This document shows positions 1 to 12,329 of a stretch of DNA of 64,000 bases, one piece after another; position 1 is the first letter of the stretch; each line of letters begins with the position of its first letter. This DNA comes from Scedosporium boydii. Lineage: Eukaryota; Ascomycota; Sordariomycetes; Microascales; Microascaceae. The DNA is taken from contig NJFT01000003.1 in NCBI GenBank assembly GCA_002221725.1, positions 1-64,000 on the forward strand. Direction: 5' to 3'. Both the position numbers and the translations under genes were made by a program. The notes under the pieces were generated by a model. The model was not told where the DNA came from and ran no database searches. It worked only from the letters and a program-made list of their open reading frames with translations.

Positions 1-996
1 TTCTGCCCCCCCGTCCCCCCCCCCAATCCACCATCCACATTTTCTCTAACTAGAATTCCCAGACACACCCCTCCCTCTCTTACAAGCTACCCCCTTGTCT
101 CCTAAAAAACTTTGCCTTGGCGATTGAGCCTCAATGTCGTACCGAGTACCTCAAACCCCCGCCCCCTGGCGGTTCCTAGCTCCCTCATCTCATGCAGGTC
201 TGGTACCCAGCTAGGGTCTACCATCTTGTCCCGGAAACCCTTCTTCCCTGAGATCCTGAGATCCTGAGATCCCTCGACGTTTGACGCTTGGGTGTCGCTA
301 GCTGCCAGGCATGGAGCATTTCCGTTGGAACCGGCCACGGAATCGCGACTTGCCGTGACAAGGCCAGCCAGTGGCTTCTTGTCTTTACACTCTAATCCCC
401 GCCCTCTAACAGAGACGTACCCCCTTGCTCTAGTATCCGACTGCTCGATTTGGCTTACCTCGTCCCGGTTTCTTGGCAATCCGGATCGCAGTCCCTTGTC
501 CACAATTTCGTTTCTCATCCCGACCGGCCGTCCCCTCCGACCCCCCCCTTCCCTTTTACCTCTTACCTCCTACTCTGTAGTAGCGCGCTTGTGTTTGATC
601 GGTTTAAGTCTTTCCTTTTTCTTCTCCTACTCCCCCCATCTTCTTATTTTCTCGTAACCCTTCGGATTCTCTTCCCTTTTTCCATCCACGTTTCTCTCTT
701 TTTCTTTACCACTCGTTGCTGTTTGTTCCATACCAAAAGCGCTGGTCTGCTTTCCCTGGGATCACGTCTTTTCGTACCTATTTCCCATCCACTTTCATTC
801 TCTCATTCCTTTTCTTAGAGCACAGCAACCCTAGAGGTCTTGTCTTTAATTCTCTGTTCTTGTTAATCTTGGTTTTCACGTTCTCTACAACCATCCCGAG
901 TCAAATTCCAACGTCCCAGGTGGCTGGATTTTGCATTCTTCGATTCGATACTTTCGCTCGACTAGACTCCTCTCCTTTCCAAACACAACAGACAAG
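1..996. promoter_or_regulatory. Upstream region and probable long pyrimidine-rich leader of the ferritin-like gene
   Basis: No credible coding region is visible. The stretch from about 540 to 990 is strongly C/T-rich, the usual look of a filamentous-fungal promoter and 5' leader. An 8-bp unit (CTGAGATC) is repeated three times in tandem at 248-271. Open frames here are low-complexity Ser/Phe/Leu-rich shadows of the pyrimidine tracts. The transcription start cannot be placed from sequence alone. Confidence 0.5.
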
Positions 997-2036
997 ATGA
1001 AGGCTTCCGTCATTGCGTGCTTGGTCGCCGCGGCCTCTGCCTTTCCCGCGGGCAACATCATGAAGCGTCAGGCTAACCCCGAGGCCGCCGCTGGCTTGAC
1101 CGATCTCGATATCCTTAACTTGTAAGTTGGCAGACGCAACCCTGGAGGAGCTTGAGGAGGGTGGGAGCTGGAATAATAGGGAAGAACGAGAAGAGAGGCA
1201 GAAGGAGACGAGACTCGGATTTGGTTTGCTAACAACAGGCTTCTAGCGCGCTTACTCTCGAGTGGCTCGAGGCTACCTTCTACCAGCAGGGTATTGCGCA
1301 ACTAGGCCCTGATGCTTTCCGTGCCATTGGCCTCAACGACCAGCAGATCCAGGCCCTCGTCGAGGTTGGCCAGACCGAGTTCTCTCACGCCTCCTTCCTC
1401 CAGGGCGCCATTGCTCAGGCCGGTGCCTCGCCCGTCCAGCCCTGCCAGTACAACTTCCCCTTCACCGATGCTGCCGGCATGATCCAGCTCGCCGCCATCC
1501 TCGAGAACGTCGGTGTGGGTGCCTACCTCGGTGCTGCTCAGCTCGTAGCTGACGCCGGTATCCTCACCGCTGCCGGATCCATCCTCACTGTCGAGGCCCG
1601 CCACCAGACTCTCACCAGGACGATCCAGTCCCAGATCCCCGTTCCCCAGGCTTTCGACGCTGCCCTCACTCCCCGCATGGCTGCCTCGCTCGCGATTCCC
1701 TTCATCGCCTCGTGTCCCGAAGGCTCCAACCTCGCCATCCAGCCCTTCCCCACGCTCACCCAGGTTCAGCCCGCCGCCGGTGCCTCCGTCGCCATCAACT
1801 CTCAGATGGTCTTCCAGGCCGACACCCTCGCCCAGTCCACACACTGCGCTTTCCTCTCTGGCGGTCTCCAGCCCAACGGTGTTGCGTTTGCCGAGATCGA
1901 CGCCGCCGGTGCCTGTATCGTCCCCCAGAACCTCGGTGGCATCACCTACGTCGCCCTCGTCAACAACGCGCCCCTCGACGGTACCGTTGCCGAGGAGAGC
2001 ATCATGGCCGGTCCTGTCGCCATTGTTGTCTCTTAA
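997..2036 (+). CDS. Secreted ferritin-like domain protein (Rds1/Ferritin_2-like)
   Basis: Two exons, 997-1121 and 1247-2036, joined by a GTAAGT...CTAG intron, encode about 304 residues. The N-terminus has a hydrophobic signal peptide (about residues 1-16, cleaving near SAFPAG), then a Lys-Arg pair at 23-24 that looks like a Kex2 site. The core reads as a four-helix ferritin-like bundle with a diiron ligand pattern: Glu47 or Glu50, Glu86-x-x-His89, Glu128 and Glu158-x-x-His161. Proteins of this family are secreted or stress-induced in fungi, and their enzymatic role is poorly defined. The later acceptor (exon 2 from 1247) was chosen over the AG at 1238 because only it keeps the helix (ALTLEWLEATF) in frame. 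Its GC-rich, C-ending codons suggest high expression. Iron binding is inferred from the ligands only. Confidence 0.88.
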
Positions 2037-3280
2037 GGGGTAGGACTACAGGATGAATAATTTTGTGTTTTCTGTTTATTTTATTCTCTACACATTATTT
2101 CTTCATGAGGGAAAGCATTTCTATTGCGTTGGGAAAGGGGATTCCGTTTTTTTTAGAGTGAGAAAAAGCTCTAGGGATGAAATGAATAGAAAGGGAAAAA
2201 GAGGAGGAAGAGGGAAGATGAGCAGGCCGAGGTGACTTGTTCTAATACCACCCAGGTTCTTGTTCTTCTCTCTCGTTTCCTCCCTTTTTTATAATGTTCT
2301 TTTTATTTTACTTCTTATTCTTCTCTCTAGTGTCTGAAGGTGAATGAAGATGAGCTTAGAAAGATCTAATACCAGCGGGAACATTCTTGCTGGGAGGGCC
2401 GGAAGGGGTAAGAAGGGGACTGAGAGGCAGTTGCGAGCGCAGGAAGTGGGATGGGAAATACCAATGGGACAGACGCAACTTTTCTTTTCTTTTCTTGTGG
2501 AAATTTATTTCAACAACTATTCTTCTAAGGTCTTGTTTTATTCTTGTGATATTTGCGATTGTACGAAGTAATCTTTTTTGAAAAAAAAAAAATATATATA
2601 TATATATATACTCGGAGCATGAGGATTCATTGCCTTTCCTAGAGCTGCCATTTGAGAGATCTTCGTGTAAGTGACTCGGGAGCTTTCCCTCTCCGTAGCC
2701 CATTGCTCGATGGCGATGTTGCGCCACGAAGAATTCTAGGCCTATCTCCTTCAACTCGCTCATAAATCTACTCTCTCTCAAACTTGGTCCAGACTGCCCT
2801 TATCCATAAGTAGATAAAAAATTAAGAGGAAGAAGTAAAAGGTCTAGCCCAACTTTGTGTGTTCTTCAACGTAATAATAAAATAGCAGATATGCTTGGAC
2901 CAAGAACAAGATCCCCAACTTGATCAGCACGTCGTGATACGGAACATGGGTGATCGGGTAATGCGGCTCTTCCGCAGGTATCAAGCTTTGGGGGGGGGGC
3001 TCTTTTTTGGCTTGGGTGTTTCGGGAGTTGTGGGTTCCGCTTTGGAAGAAGGTTTGGACTGGGGTGGGATTGAAGATAAGCTCTAGGTCGGACTTTTTTT
3101 TTTATGCATTTTTCTTGGATGGGGGACGATCCGCGCAGGCGATCCGGAAGGTTAGAACTATGCATTCCCTATCCGACACGTAAACCAAGCACATGAGTAA
3201 CTTCTCTTCAAGCAAGCTTACTCACGGGGGATCTTCTTCAAGAGCCGAAATGGGAAGACACACGGGGCCAATGGCTCTCT
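2037..3280. other. Intergenic region between convergent genes
   Basis: This lies between the 3' ends of the ferritin-like gene and the oxygenase gene. It holds an A-run followed by an (AT)n microsatellite at about 2581-2610 and several purine-rich tracts. No gene is recognised; open frames are short and low-complexity. Confidence 0.6.
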
Positions 3281-4486
3281 CTAATCCTTATACAGATCCA
3301 GATAGCTCGCCCGCAACCTCATCTGCAAATGCTCATCAGCGGTAACAACCCTCCTCTCCCCCCCTTCCCCCTCACCATCCCCGTCCCCCACCTCAACCTC
3401 CCTCCTCCTCCGTCTCACAACCTCACTCGGCACCCTCTCCAACCTCGCCGTACCCACCGGATGACAGAAAAACGCAATAGAGTACCTATCCCCCTCAAAC
3501 CCCTCCCCCTCCGGAACGCCCACTTGATCCTTTTCCTCTTTCGAGGAAGAACAGGGGAGAGCCACGCGGTGGATCGTGCTTCGTAGGAGCCCGTCGGTCC
3601 AGTAGGAGAGTAGGTCGCCGATGTTGACGAGGATCGGGGGCGCGGGGTCAGAGGTTGTGCCGTTGGGTTGGACGGGGACGGGGAGCCAGGGGGAAGAGGA
3701 GTGGGGGAGGATTTGGAGACCTGCTTGTTTGGGGAGGCGGAAGAGGAGCTTTACGCAGTGTTAGTTTTTTTTCGATATTGGGATGGTGGTGATGGTGGGG
3801 AATGGGTTTCTTGCGTACTGTGAGGCTTCCGTAGTCGGAGTGGGCTCCTGCGCGGATAGAGTCGTCGGCGGAGACATCAAGGCCTTGGAGGGATGGGTAG
3901 TGCAGGAAGCGGAGGGTTGTGCCTGAGCGGCCCTTTTCTCTGAGGTGGGCTGAGGCGAAGAAGTCGGGCGGGTTGACCTGTTTCTTGTTAGTGAGTTGAC
4001 ATCAACAAGGACGGTGTGCTTTTCTTTCATAGACCCCATACCTCGAGACCTATGCCTAGGAGATAGAGGATTCTGCTTGAGAGGGCGTCGCAGCTTTTGA
4101 AGAAGCTGTGGATCTCGGCTTCGTGCGGGGAGATTGTGTCTGGGAGGACTTGCTGTGCCTTGCCGTCGATGAACTCGCCAAAGTTGAATGCCCTAGAAGA
4201 AACTATTAGATGATATACGTGAACTTCTCAAGATAGGGAGAGAGTGGCTAATACTCTTTAAAGTCACCGGCCTAGCACAGCGCTTCATCAGCCTCGAAAC
4301 TCACTTAGATATATACCTTCTGCAAGATGGGGGTGGAAACACACCTTTTGATTCTTCGGATCCAGCGTCTCGCTCCGAATCCCGCTCCATCCCCTATTAT
4401 TCTTCAAAATCTTACACCGCTCCTTTTCCTCCGCAGACGTCTTGCCAAAGAGCTCCTTGGACTAGAAAAACATGAGTTTCCAATCC

Positions 4487-4519
<33 letters not shown>

Positions 4520-4710
4520 GACAAACTCACAAGTTGGAAGGCCCTGTCCACAGCCTCCAAAGAAACATCTACCCCCGAGCTCCGAATATATATAAACCCG
4601 TGCTCGATAGCCGCCTCGCATAGCTCCTTTGCGATGTCTCGTTCGGACTTCCCCGGGGCTGAGAGGTCGATGACGGGGATGTGTGCTGTTTCTGTGGCCG
4701 CAGTCGCCAT
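3281..4710 (-). CDS. 2-oxoglutarate/Fe(II)-dependent oxygenase (isopenicillin-N-synthase-like)
   Basis: Six exons on the minus strand: 4531-4710, 4345-4461, 4255-4271, 4042-4192, 3819-3977 and 3281-3748. They give 363 residues in one continuous frame. The N-terminus has the DIOX_N pattern (IPVIDLSAPG, then AIEHGFIYI). The jelly-roll core carries His201-x-Asp203 in AHSDYGSLT, the distal His268 in STIHRV, and Arg296-x-Ser298 (RYS) for 2-oxoglutarate, so the iron and co-substrate ligands are intact. Such enzymes oxidise small molecules; the substrate here is unknown. No biosynthetic cluster genes surround it, so a primary-metabolic or detoxifying role is as likely as secondary metabolism. Exon 3 is only 17 nt long. 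Intron 1 holds a TA microsatellite. The last 60 residues include an acidic Gly/Glu/Asp run, a likely surface loop. Confidence 0.87.
4487..4513. repeat. (TA)n microsatellite inside intron 1 of the oxygenase gene
   Basis: About thirteen TA units sit within the first intron (4462-4530) of the oxygenase gene, between the donor and the acceptor. It is expected to vary in length between strains and does not interrupt coding sequence. Confidence 0.9.
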
Positions 4711-5748
4711 GGTTTCTTTCTGTCTTCTATTCCTTGACGATGAATTGTCTTAAAGGAGAATAAATAGACAAGTCCCTTCAGGTGTAGGTGTTGTCGATGT
4801 CTTGAGGGGTTTAGAGTTGGCATGGGACGTCAAGCTTATCTTATCAAGATGCATTGGCGGGGAAGGAGACCCAAATCCCATCTGTCTCATGACCGACGGC
4901 CGAGGGGAACATCCGATCGGGGACGGGCTTGTTCAACTCTGATTTCCCGATTGCTTTTTATACATTTCTTCTACATTTTACTCAATATTTTCAATATATT
5001 TTATTGCTTTAAAAGACTTATTTTTCAAGGAAGGTGATTCAAACATTGGCAGAGTTAGAAGACACTCAAGACAACAACAGGACCTGTCTTTTTCCCAATC
5101 TTAAATCTTGAGCTGTAGATGGAGGCCTTCCCAGACATCAATGTCTTCGTCACAAATGTAGCGTCTACCAATATAACAGCATTCAAGATATTCATTTCAT
5201 CACCGATGAACCATCACTACACTCGCTCTGCCTACCCTAAACTCTACCTCACCACTCCTATGAATGATACCATCTCCACATCCCCGTATGCTACCACTCA
5301 AGGCCTCCCACTTCCTCTGATAACTTGTATCACCTCCTCCCCATCAATCATTGTAAAGTCGACACAAGGGTGCTCATGTCCTCCCCTAGCAGAACCCAAT
5401 CACAAAAACTCTCCGGCCCCCGCTCTTTTGAGATTCTGCCCGGATCCACCGAGTTTTCCCCCTTTTCTTTGTCCTATTTTTCTTCCTTCTTCCCAGAGAT
5501 ACACACCTGAGAGCTTAGCCTTTTGACGCCGCGCTGTTTCCTTTTCTCTCCCCGTTTTCCGCTCGTAGTATGATATGTGGCAAAATTTCATCGCTTACTT
5601 GCCAAACCGGCATAATAAATATGTTAAGTATTTCATCTTCCACCTGTCCGTGACCTCGCGATGTTTTCTTTTCCCACGGGTCCTGGTCCTGGTTATTCCC
5701 ATTCACGTCCCGCCGTATCCGCCGTATCCGCCGTGCCGAACACGTCCC
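4711..5748. promoter_or_regulatory. Promoter of the oxygenase gene and 3' flank of MKT1
   Basis: Both flanking genes are on the minus strand, so this carries the oxygenase promoter (near 4711-5100) and the MKT1 3' end. C-rich and AT-rich tracts alternate. No gene is recognised. GTATCCGCC is repeated in tandem near 5713-5732. Confidence 0.5.
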
Positions 5749-8388
5749 TTAAAAAGGACGCGCCGCCAGATACTCTCCGGCCCCCTGCCACACGAACTTG
5801 TCGGCCGCCGCAACCTCCTTGTCGAGCGTGCTCACCCCCGTGCATAGAGCATTGACAAAGCCATAGCACGTCCTCATGTCGTCTACAAAGTGAGTTGCAA
5901 AAGGGACGTATGTCTCCGGGAACTCGGCAACCCTCTTTGCCCGCTGCTCGCGCGAGTCGTTGACATTGTCGTCATCCAGGAATGTCTTGACGGCGATGCC
6001 GAGCGCAATGTCGGGATCTGTTAGGAAGGGAAGGCTAGAAAGTTGAGTTAGCGCCTGGAATATGTAAGCGAGTGTGAAGAACGTAAAAAGGACCATACCT
6101 CTGCCCGATCTCGAGGAAGTCGTCGCGGTCCCGCTTCGACTGACCGTTGATAAACATCGACGCCACAATCGCCTCGACGAGGTCTCGGTTCGCCTCTCTC
6201 ACCGTCGCCGACAGGGAGCGGAATGCAAGCAGATTCTTGTTGAGCGGACCCGTGTAGCCATTCGTCTGATGGCGCAACTTCAACAACGTTGCGCATCGGC
6301 TGATAAGCAAGAGGCTCGTCTTGTCGTCCTCCGAGCCCTTAAGAGGGAGGCCGTGAAGCTCCTCGTGCTTATTCTTGCCGTTCAACAAATCATAACGGAT
6401 AAGTTCGAAAGCCATGAGGACGGCCTCTGCAAGCGACACCTTGTCCCCAAGCTGCTTCTCCGTTTCCCTGATGGCGAGGAGCGAGCTCGCCAGGGCAGTA
6501 CCCCATCTCGTCCATGAATGGTCGTCGTCTACATAGCCCCTTAAATGAAGGAACCGCCAGACGGCAACCGACGCGATCGTCCGCTTGTTATCTAGGCCCT
6601 TGATCAACCTTTCCTTGTTGAAGGTTTGCTTGACAAAGTCCTGGTTTGCAAGCGATAACACCTCGAACGTGATGAGCGACGATGACTGGGCGGGCGGGGG
6701 GAACTTTTCAATCTCCTCGGGCTTGGCGAACCACGTATTGACGACCTGGTCAGGTGGCGGCTGGATCGATCGAAGATTGGTCTTGTACAGAAACTTTTCG
6801 TCGTACCACACCTTCATTGTGATCTCCTTATGTTGAATGCCACGATGAAGCCTCGGGATGACGAGGGCTAACGCCTGTTCTCGGATTGGGACCAGTTGGC
6901 TGCTGACGAGCTTTCTGTATTCGGGAGACGAAACACCATCCAGGGTCGGCAGCACAACGATTTGACTGTGTGCTATCCAGCTGCAGAATCGTGCGCTGAT
7001 GAGGCCCTTGTTGATGTAGTAGAAAAGTTCCGCCGGTAATTGGAGTCCGAGGTACTCGTGGTTGTCCCCGGTGAGGTGCTCGTAGTCGTTGACCTTGACC
7101 TCGCCGTTTTCCGCAATGTAGATGTAATGGTTCACAGCCAGCCTTGCCTTTTGGTACTTGTCGAGCCAATCCTTGTCCCTAGCTTGTAGGATGTCATTAA
7201 ACGAGGCGCAGGCGTTAGCTACGACCTTATCGGACGTCCGCAGGATGTTTATGGCATCGGCGATGATGAAGGGTTGGCGCGTCGTAATCGTCGAGTCTTG
7301 CAGAGGAGGGAATGTCGAAAGGAAGGGGGTGCCAGACATAAGTAGTGCGTCAATGAACATGGCCTCCGTGACGTTGAGAGTCTTAATCAGCCCCTTCTTG
7401 GAGATCGCCGTGACTTCTTTCTTCTCCCAGTTTATAGACTTGATGATGCAGTCATGAATCGGGTAGAGCAGGAGTTCATTGGAACCCATGATGCCGCCAA
7501 CTTGGTCGGAGTCGATCGTCTCGAAGTACGCAATCTAAGTCAACATGTCATGTAAGCTTCAGTTTCCCTCGGCGTAATCGGGAGATGCTGAAAAAAAAAA
7601 TGAAATGAAAGGGTGGGCTGTCATGCGAACCTGACCAGCAGCACTGAAAGGAGCCACGAGGAAGTGGTACTCCCTCTCATTCAAGAGCCTCATGAGCAGC
7701 GGGTAGAGAGACTGCACGCGGAAGGCTCCTACACACACATCACCTCTTGCGTTAGCGCAACTTCGCTGGCTCCGGCCACACTGGCTGATGGAGAGTATAC
7801 ACCATACCCGCATTGCTACCAAAGGCGTTCACAGCATCCTCCGCCCTACCGGCGAAGTACTGGTCCCAAGCCTCATCCGTTTTGATGTTGGCTAGGCGGC
7901 CCCGCTTCACGGCTGTCTCAGCTTGGCCCACCATGCCCTGGCCGTCGAAGATGAAAAAGGGTACGATGCCATTCTCCTTGAACTTGTCAAGGTCTCGGGT
8001 AAGGTGCGCTTCGATGCCCGTCAGGCCGCCGAGGGCGGGGAGGAGGGGCTCATGGAAGGGCGGGTTGTCAAGGAAGAGGTGGAGGTAATATGTCGCGCTG
8101 ATAGCAATTGAGCAGCCACTTATGGTGTCAAGCCCATGGGTCCTGCGGAATCGGATATGTTGTTAGCTTCAAGAAGGTTCGTAGAACTGAATTCGACGCG
8201 GAGGAGGGGGTTCGGTTCGGTCACACGAGAGACGTACGTCGCCTGGGTTGAGATCCAGGAGTCTTCAACGAGAGCTGCGATGCCCCTGCGTTAGTATGAA
8301 TAAAAGCTACAGCGTAACGGCCCCAGCTCCAGGAAGCCTGGCATCGGCCCTTAGGATGCGCCGAAGCTGCTTTCAACTTACTGGGCAT
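5749..8388 (-). CDS. MKT1: MKT1-like post-transcriptional regulator (XPG/PIN-like fold)
   Basis: Six exons on the minus strand: 8382-8388, 8238-8274, 7808-8142, 7631-7728, 6099-7534 and 5749-6034. They give 732 residues. Residues from about 25 onward (AIDATYYL-like motif, then VPFFIFDGQG) form the XPG-N-like region. MKT1 N and C domains follow and end in a helical domain (DDMRTCYGFVNALCTGV). In budding yeast, Mkt1 partners Pbp1 in the cytoplasm, affects translation and stability of specific mRNAs such as HO, and is an XPG homologue not known to be an active nuclease. The start was chosen for its good context (CACCATGCC) and because the tiny first exon splices in frame. The first exon encodes only two codons plus one base. 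The 5' two exons are the least certain part. Confidence 0.87.
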
Positions 8389-9456
8389 GGTGCTCGAAGT
8401 CAGGCGGGTCGAGCTAGAGAGAGTGTCGATCTCGCAGTCTGGCGGACTTCAAAACCGACCGGAAGGAAGTGGGAGGACCTAAGGTTCTGTGTGGCAGCTT
8501 GAACCACTACACGACAACGGCCGCGCCTTGGGGATAATCTGTCTCGGTTGGGAGGGTTTTGGGTGGTGGGAGGTGGGGAGCAGTCAAGGAGGCTGAACTA
8601 ATTTATTAATGTTGTTTGCTCCTGCTGAGGCTGTTTGCGAAAGTGGGCTTTGTGCGAGGTAAGGCAGGAGCTCCTTATTAGATTGTATTGGTACTTACAT
8701 CTTATATGAAAAATACGTGTGAGTTGAGTATAAGTACTTTATCTCGGTCTGGTTTCAGAACCTACCCAATCAGGACAAGGTTTGCTTCTGTCCCCAAGCT
8801 TCATGAGATTCTCCCTTGCGCTTGTACCTTCCTCTCATCCCACTAAATCATCTCGAGCCTTCTCAAAGATCATTGAGGGGCAAGGGAGAAAATGATTCAC
8901 CCGATCCAATTCACAGAGCCAGGCAAGCTCCGTCGCTTTCAATCCAGGACACTCAATTAATTCGTCGATTGCACCTGGAATATGGGCCAAGATTTATACT
9001 TTTCTGGGCCATCAGATTGATCTCAGGTCCCAAACTTTATTATCTAGGCCGTGTAGGTCTGGCTAAGAAGGATTCCAGGGTTCAATATTCAGTATTAATG
9101 CCAGTTGAAAGCTTCTGATTAACTATATATGTATGTGTTTTCGAATTTGTTTTTGCAGCAGCAATTACCTTCGATTCCCAAAAGAAGAAAAGAAAAAAGT
9201 GCCGTTCGTGGTCGGACCATGCAGCTGCATGCTCAACACTGAGACGACAGGATGTTTGCCTAGTGACGACTCTATAAACGCCTGGAATGTAACAATATCC
9301 TACTCCGTCCCGTAAACCGCGACTCATTCAAGATCGTTACCAGCCCTTGGGTCTGCGAGCGCTCTCCCCATTACCCCTCCGCTCAACGCAGACACGGGCC
9401 AATGCATTAACCCCGCCATATCATTCACAATGGTCCGCCAGCCGAGTGCGGTTAAC
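8389..9456. promoter_or_regulatory. MKT1 promoter and 3' flank of PMP3
   Basis: Both neighbours are on the minus strand. The MKT1 5' leader and promoter should lie at 8389-8900. No gene is recognised in the remainder, which is AT-richer than the coding regions. Confidence 0.5.
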
Positions 9457-9874
9457 CTAGTACATCGTTCCGTACCCGTGCCTGCCACCGTTCTGTACGC
9501 GTTCGCTGAAGATGCCCGCAGCTCGTGATGGAGGGGGGGCGCCGATGCGGCTTTGTTCTCGACGGTCGTAGTAGACGTAGAGTACGTAGAAGGCGTGGAT
9601 TGTGCCGGGTATGAAACCGAGTATCGTCAGGCAGATGTTGATGAGAAGATCTATGGAGTTCAATGTTAGTTTTGTGAAGTGAACCGTCGCATCACGGCGC
9701 AGCCGTTGGCAGACTTGCCTATTCCACATCCAGCGACGGCAAAGACACCAATTGGTGGGACTAGGATAGATTGTTAGTAGCGATTCGCAAAGAAGACGGA
9801 TGACGGATCAGATCGGTCTGAGGCATACAGAAGAGGGTGAGCAAAATGACGATGATAGCCGAGAGGACACCCAT
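9457..9874 (-). CDS. PMP3: Pmp3/UPF0057-family plasma membrane proteolipid
   Basis: Three exons, 9829-9874, 9719-9760 and 9457-9650, give 93 residues. Two hydrophobic helices are joined by the family signature: PPIGVFAVAGCG, then DLLINICLTILGFIPGTIHA, followed by a short YVYYDRRE segment. A longer hydrophilic tail is typical of filamentous-fungal members. Pmp3 proteins are tiny membrane proteins that influence membrane potential and cation tolerance in yeast. The second intron appears to use a GC donor: exon 2 ends ATAG and the intron starts GCAAGTCTGCC at 9718, ending CCATAG at 9651. A GT donor 4 nt downstream would break the frame of the conserved helix. Family assignment is firm; a role in salt or pH stress is inferred from the family. 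Confidence 0.92.
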
Positions 9875-12289
9875 GTTGATAGGCTTGTGGTGATAGGCTT
9901 GCTTGTATTTTGAGAATGTGTATTGTAGGTAGTGAATTGGATTTTAGATTCGGAGTGGCGTCGAGAGGGGGACGAATATTCGAGCAGTTTGGTTTCTTAA
10001 ATCTACAATTGTAGGAACAGGACAATTCAAGAGTCACAAGAGAAAATCAAAAGCGTGACAGAGGTGGGATGTTACTGAATATAAGCATCCCCACCTCGAG
10101 GCAGATTCGCCTCTAATTCCTGACACTAAGACAACTTGAGCCTTCGAATTGCCGTCAGCACGACTTCAGAAACAGTCATCAGAATACAATGGAAGAAGGT
10201 GCGACTGTCAATTAGCGGCGTGGGCTTCGCCGTGCTCCTTTCTCCGGCTGCGGACTTGGCTGTGTGTTTAATGACGATATGATCGAATGGTTGACGCTAC
10301 GTCTTATGCGGACTCGTATATCGGCCTTGACCATGACTGGATGACGTAGCCACCACGTGCATGACGATTGCATGTTCGACCAACAATGTTGGGGAGGCAG
10401 TGGCAACCAAGGCGAACCGAATTGAATTGCTTACCATAGCACCCGTTACCTCTTTATTGCCGCTTTGAGTTCTGCAACTGGACTGGAAAAGAGGAAAGCG
10501 AGCCGGCTTGTGATCAAGCTTATCCGATTGGCGATTCGGACAGTCGAGTGGTGTGGGTGTGGTGATCTATTGAGGTGCAGCCACTTGCCTGCAAGTGTCC
10601 ATCCTGAGACCATGGGCAACACCTCCTCAGCCATTGAGGTGTGAAGTAAACTAATGAGTTTAGTTGACGAGGAGACTTGAATACGAACCTGGGGTAATGG
10701 CTGTCACATGGATTGGCATTGGCATTGGGAGATGGATTCTCATCCGGAGGAGCCTGCCTGCCGCTCACGTATCTTAGTCCTCGAGCTATTGCCCGTGCCT
10801 ATATATAAAACTCTGGATAAAGCTTGCCGCGAACGTAACCGCAAGCCAAGCTCGAGGACCTCGGCGTCTACCCCACCGAAAATGCACGAATAGATTGATA
10901 GCGACTCGACGCCATACCTGGTGTCTTGGACCAGCTCCGAAAAGCAATGTGATCAGAAAAGGAGGATTGATGGCATGAGACGTGCGTGGTAAAGCGGAGA
11001 GGAGATTGGGCAATGTCTCAGATCCTCTCCCACGGGTCCAGACCTGGTATTTAACCCGCCTTCTCTTACCCTTGGGGCACACGCTCAGCTCTGGTTGGAT
11101 GCCAATTACAACTCCCAATCCGCAGCTCGCGATCGCCTGCAGCTTGCTTGCACAGGGCGTCTCCGGGCTCTGGTCTCCGGTCCTGACACTGGCACATGTC
11201 TAGCATGCCGTGACGGTTCCAAACAAAAGATGAGGCTTTCATTCATCCCTTGACAAATGTCTTTCCGGGCCCTGGCAGTTGCAACTCGACAGGTAACACA
11301 ACCCCCCGAGGCTACTCTGAAAAAGCCCCCACGACGAGCCGAAACGGTGGCGTCTCAAGGCATCAGGATCGCTCAACCTTGGCCCCAAACCTCGCCAGGC
11401 TGCTTGACAAGAGCTACGGGATTTTGTGACGGAAAAGCTGTTGGTCCGCATGAAGGAATGAAGGAACGTTGATGCATGTAAAGTGATTCAAGTTAGAGCT
11501 CGTGCAGGAGCTTTGGCCGCCGACATGCGTTTGGCTGCAGTTCCCTGTTCATGATCGTTCGCGGTTAAAAAGACGCAGTCGATCCTGGTCGTTGAGTTTT
11601 TGCAGCTCAGGAGAGGCATTGGTGGGATCGGTCACTACGGTCACCAAGGGCCAAGGAGCTTCGTGTTATTCATTGGGTGCTGTAGGTCCGAATTTTCCAA
11701 TGAAAATGGAGGTGATTGAAGTGCATGTTCCAAGGTCTCCTGCGGGCTGCATATTGCGGATGATATCTGAAATACTGTCGGAGAAGCTGCGCAATGACTC
11801 CGTGGATCCGGGGGAGAAATATCGCCCGTTCCTCTGATCTCTCTCTCCTGAGAACTAGTTTGCGCGTATTACTACGGAGTACTTTACTACACACGCCGGG
11901 CCTGACACTGCCTCACCCTACGAAGCACAAGGTTCTGCGGGCAATGGAACAGGTTATTGGCAAGATCCCAAACGAGGGATCGTCGAATGCTAGATTCGGG
12001 TCCAAAGATACATGTTATGGTGTATATAATTAATCTTATAATTTGACATTCGAGAAGCTTGGAGCTGGCACGGTTTCTTGGTGAAACGGAACAAACAGTT
12101 GAATAATCCCTTCTCAGACAGTCCAGTGTGCTTCTCTTCATGCCGCGGGGGTCTGTGGCTGTTCCACCCCTGGTTCCCTGTCCTCGCATTGGACCATGAT
12201 CTGAAGCCAATCCGGCTTGCCGAGGTGATTTTTCCAAGGATATGGAGCTGTCACCATCACCCAGGTCCAAAAAAGGAGATCCCCTGCCC

Positions 12290-12329
12290 CTACTTCGTAG
12301 GTTGTTGTTCCCCTAGTTCCCCGAAGTAG
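12290..12329. repeat. Hairpin A of a duplicated inverted repeat
   Basis: Arms CTACTTCG (12290-12297) and CGAAGTAG (12322-12329) flank a 24-nt spacer. The right arm extends into the 13-mer CCGAAGTAGTAGG at 12321-12333. Both words recur with the same spacing 212 bp downstream. Confidence 0.8.

Noticed and set aside
1302..1844. A 180-codon minus-strand Gly/Glu-rich open frame
   Set aside because: Antisense to the ferritin-like gene, caused by its strong C-ending codon bias.
10520..10768. A minus-strand frame with splice-like edges
   Set aside because: It opens on GTG, not ATG; no upstream exon with a start could be found and the product has no known motif.
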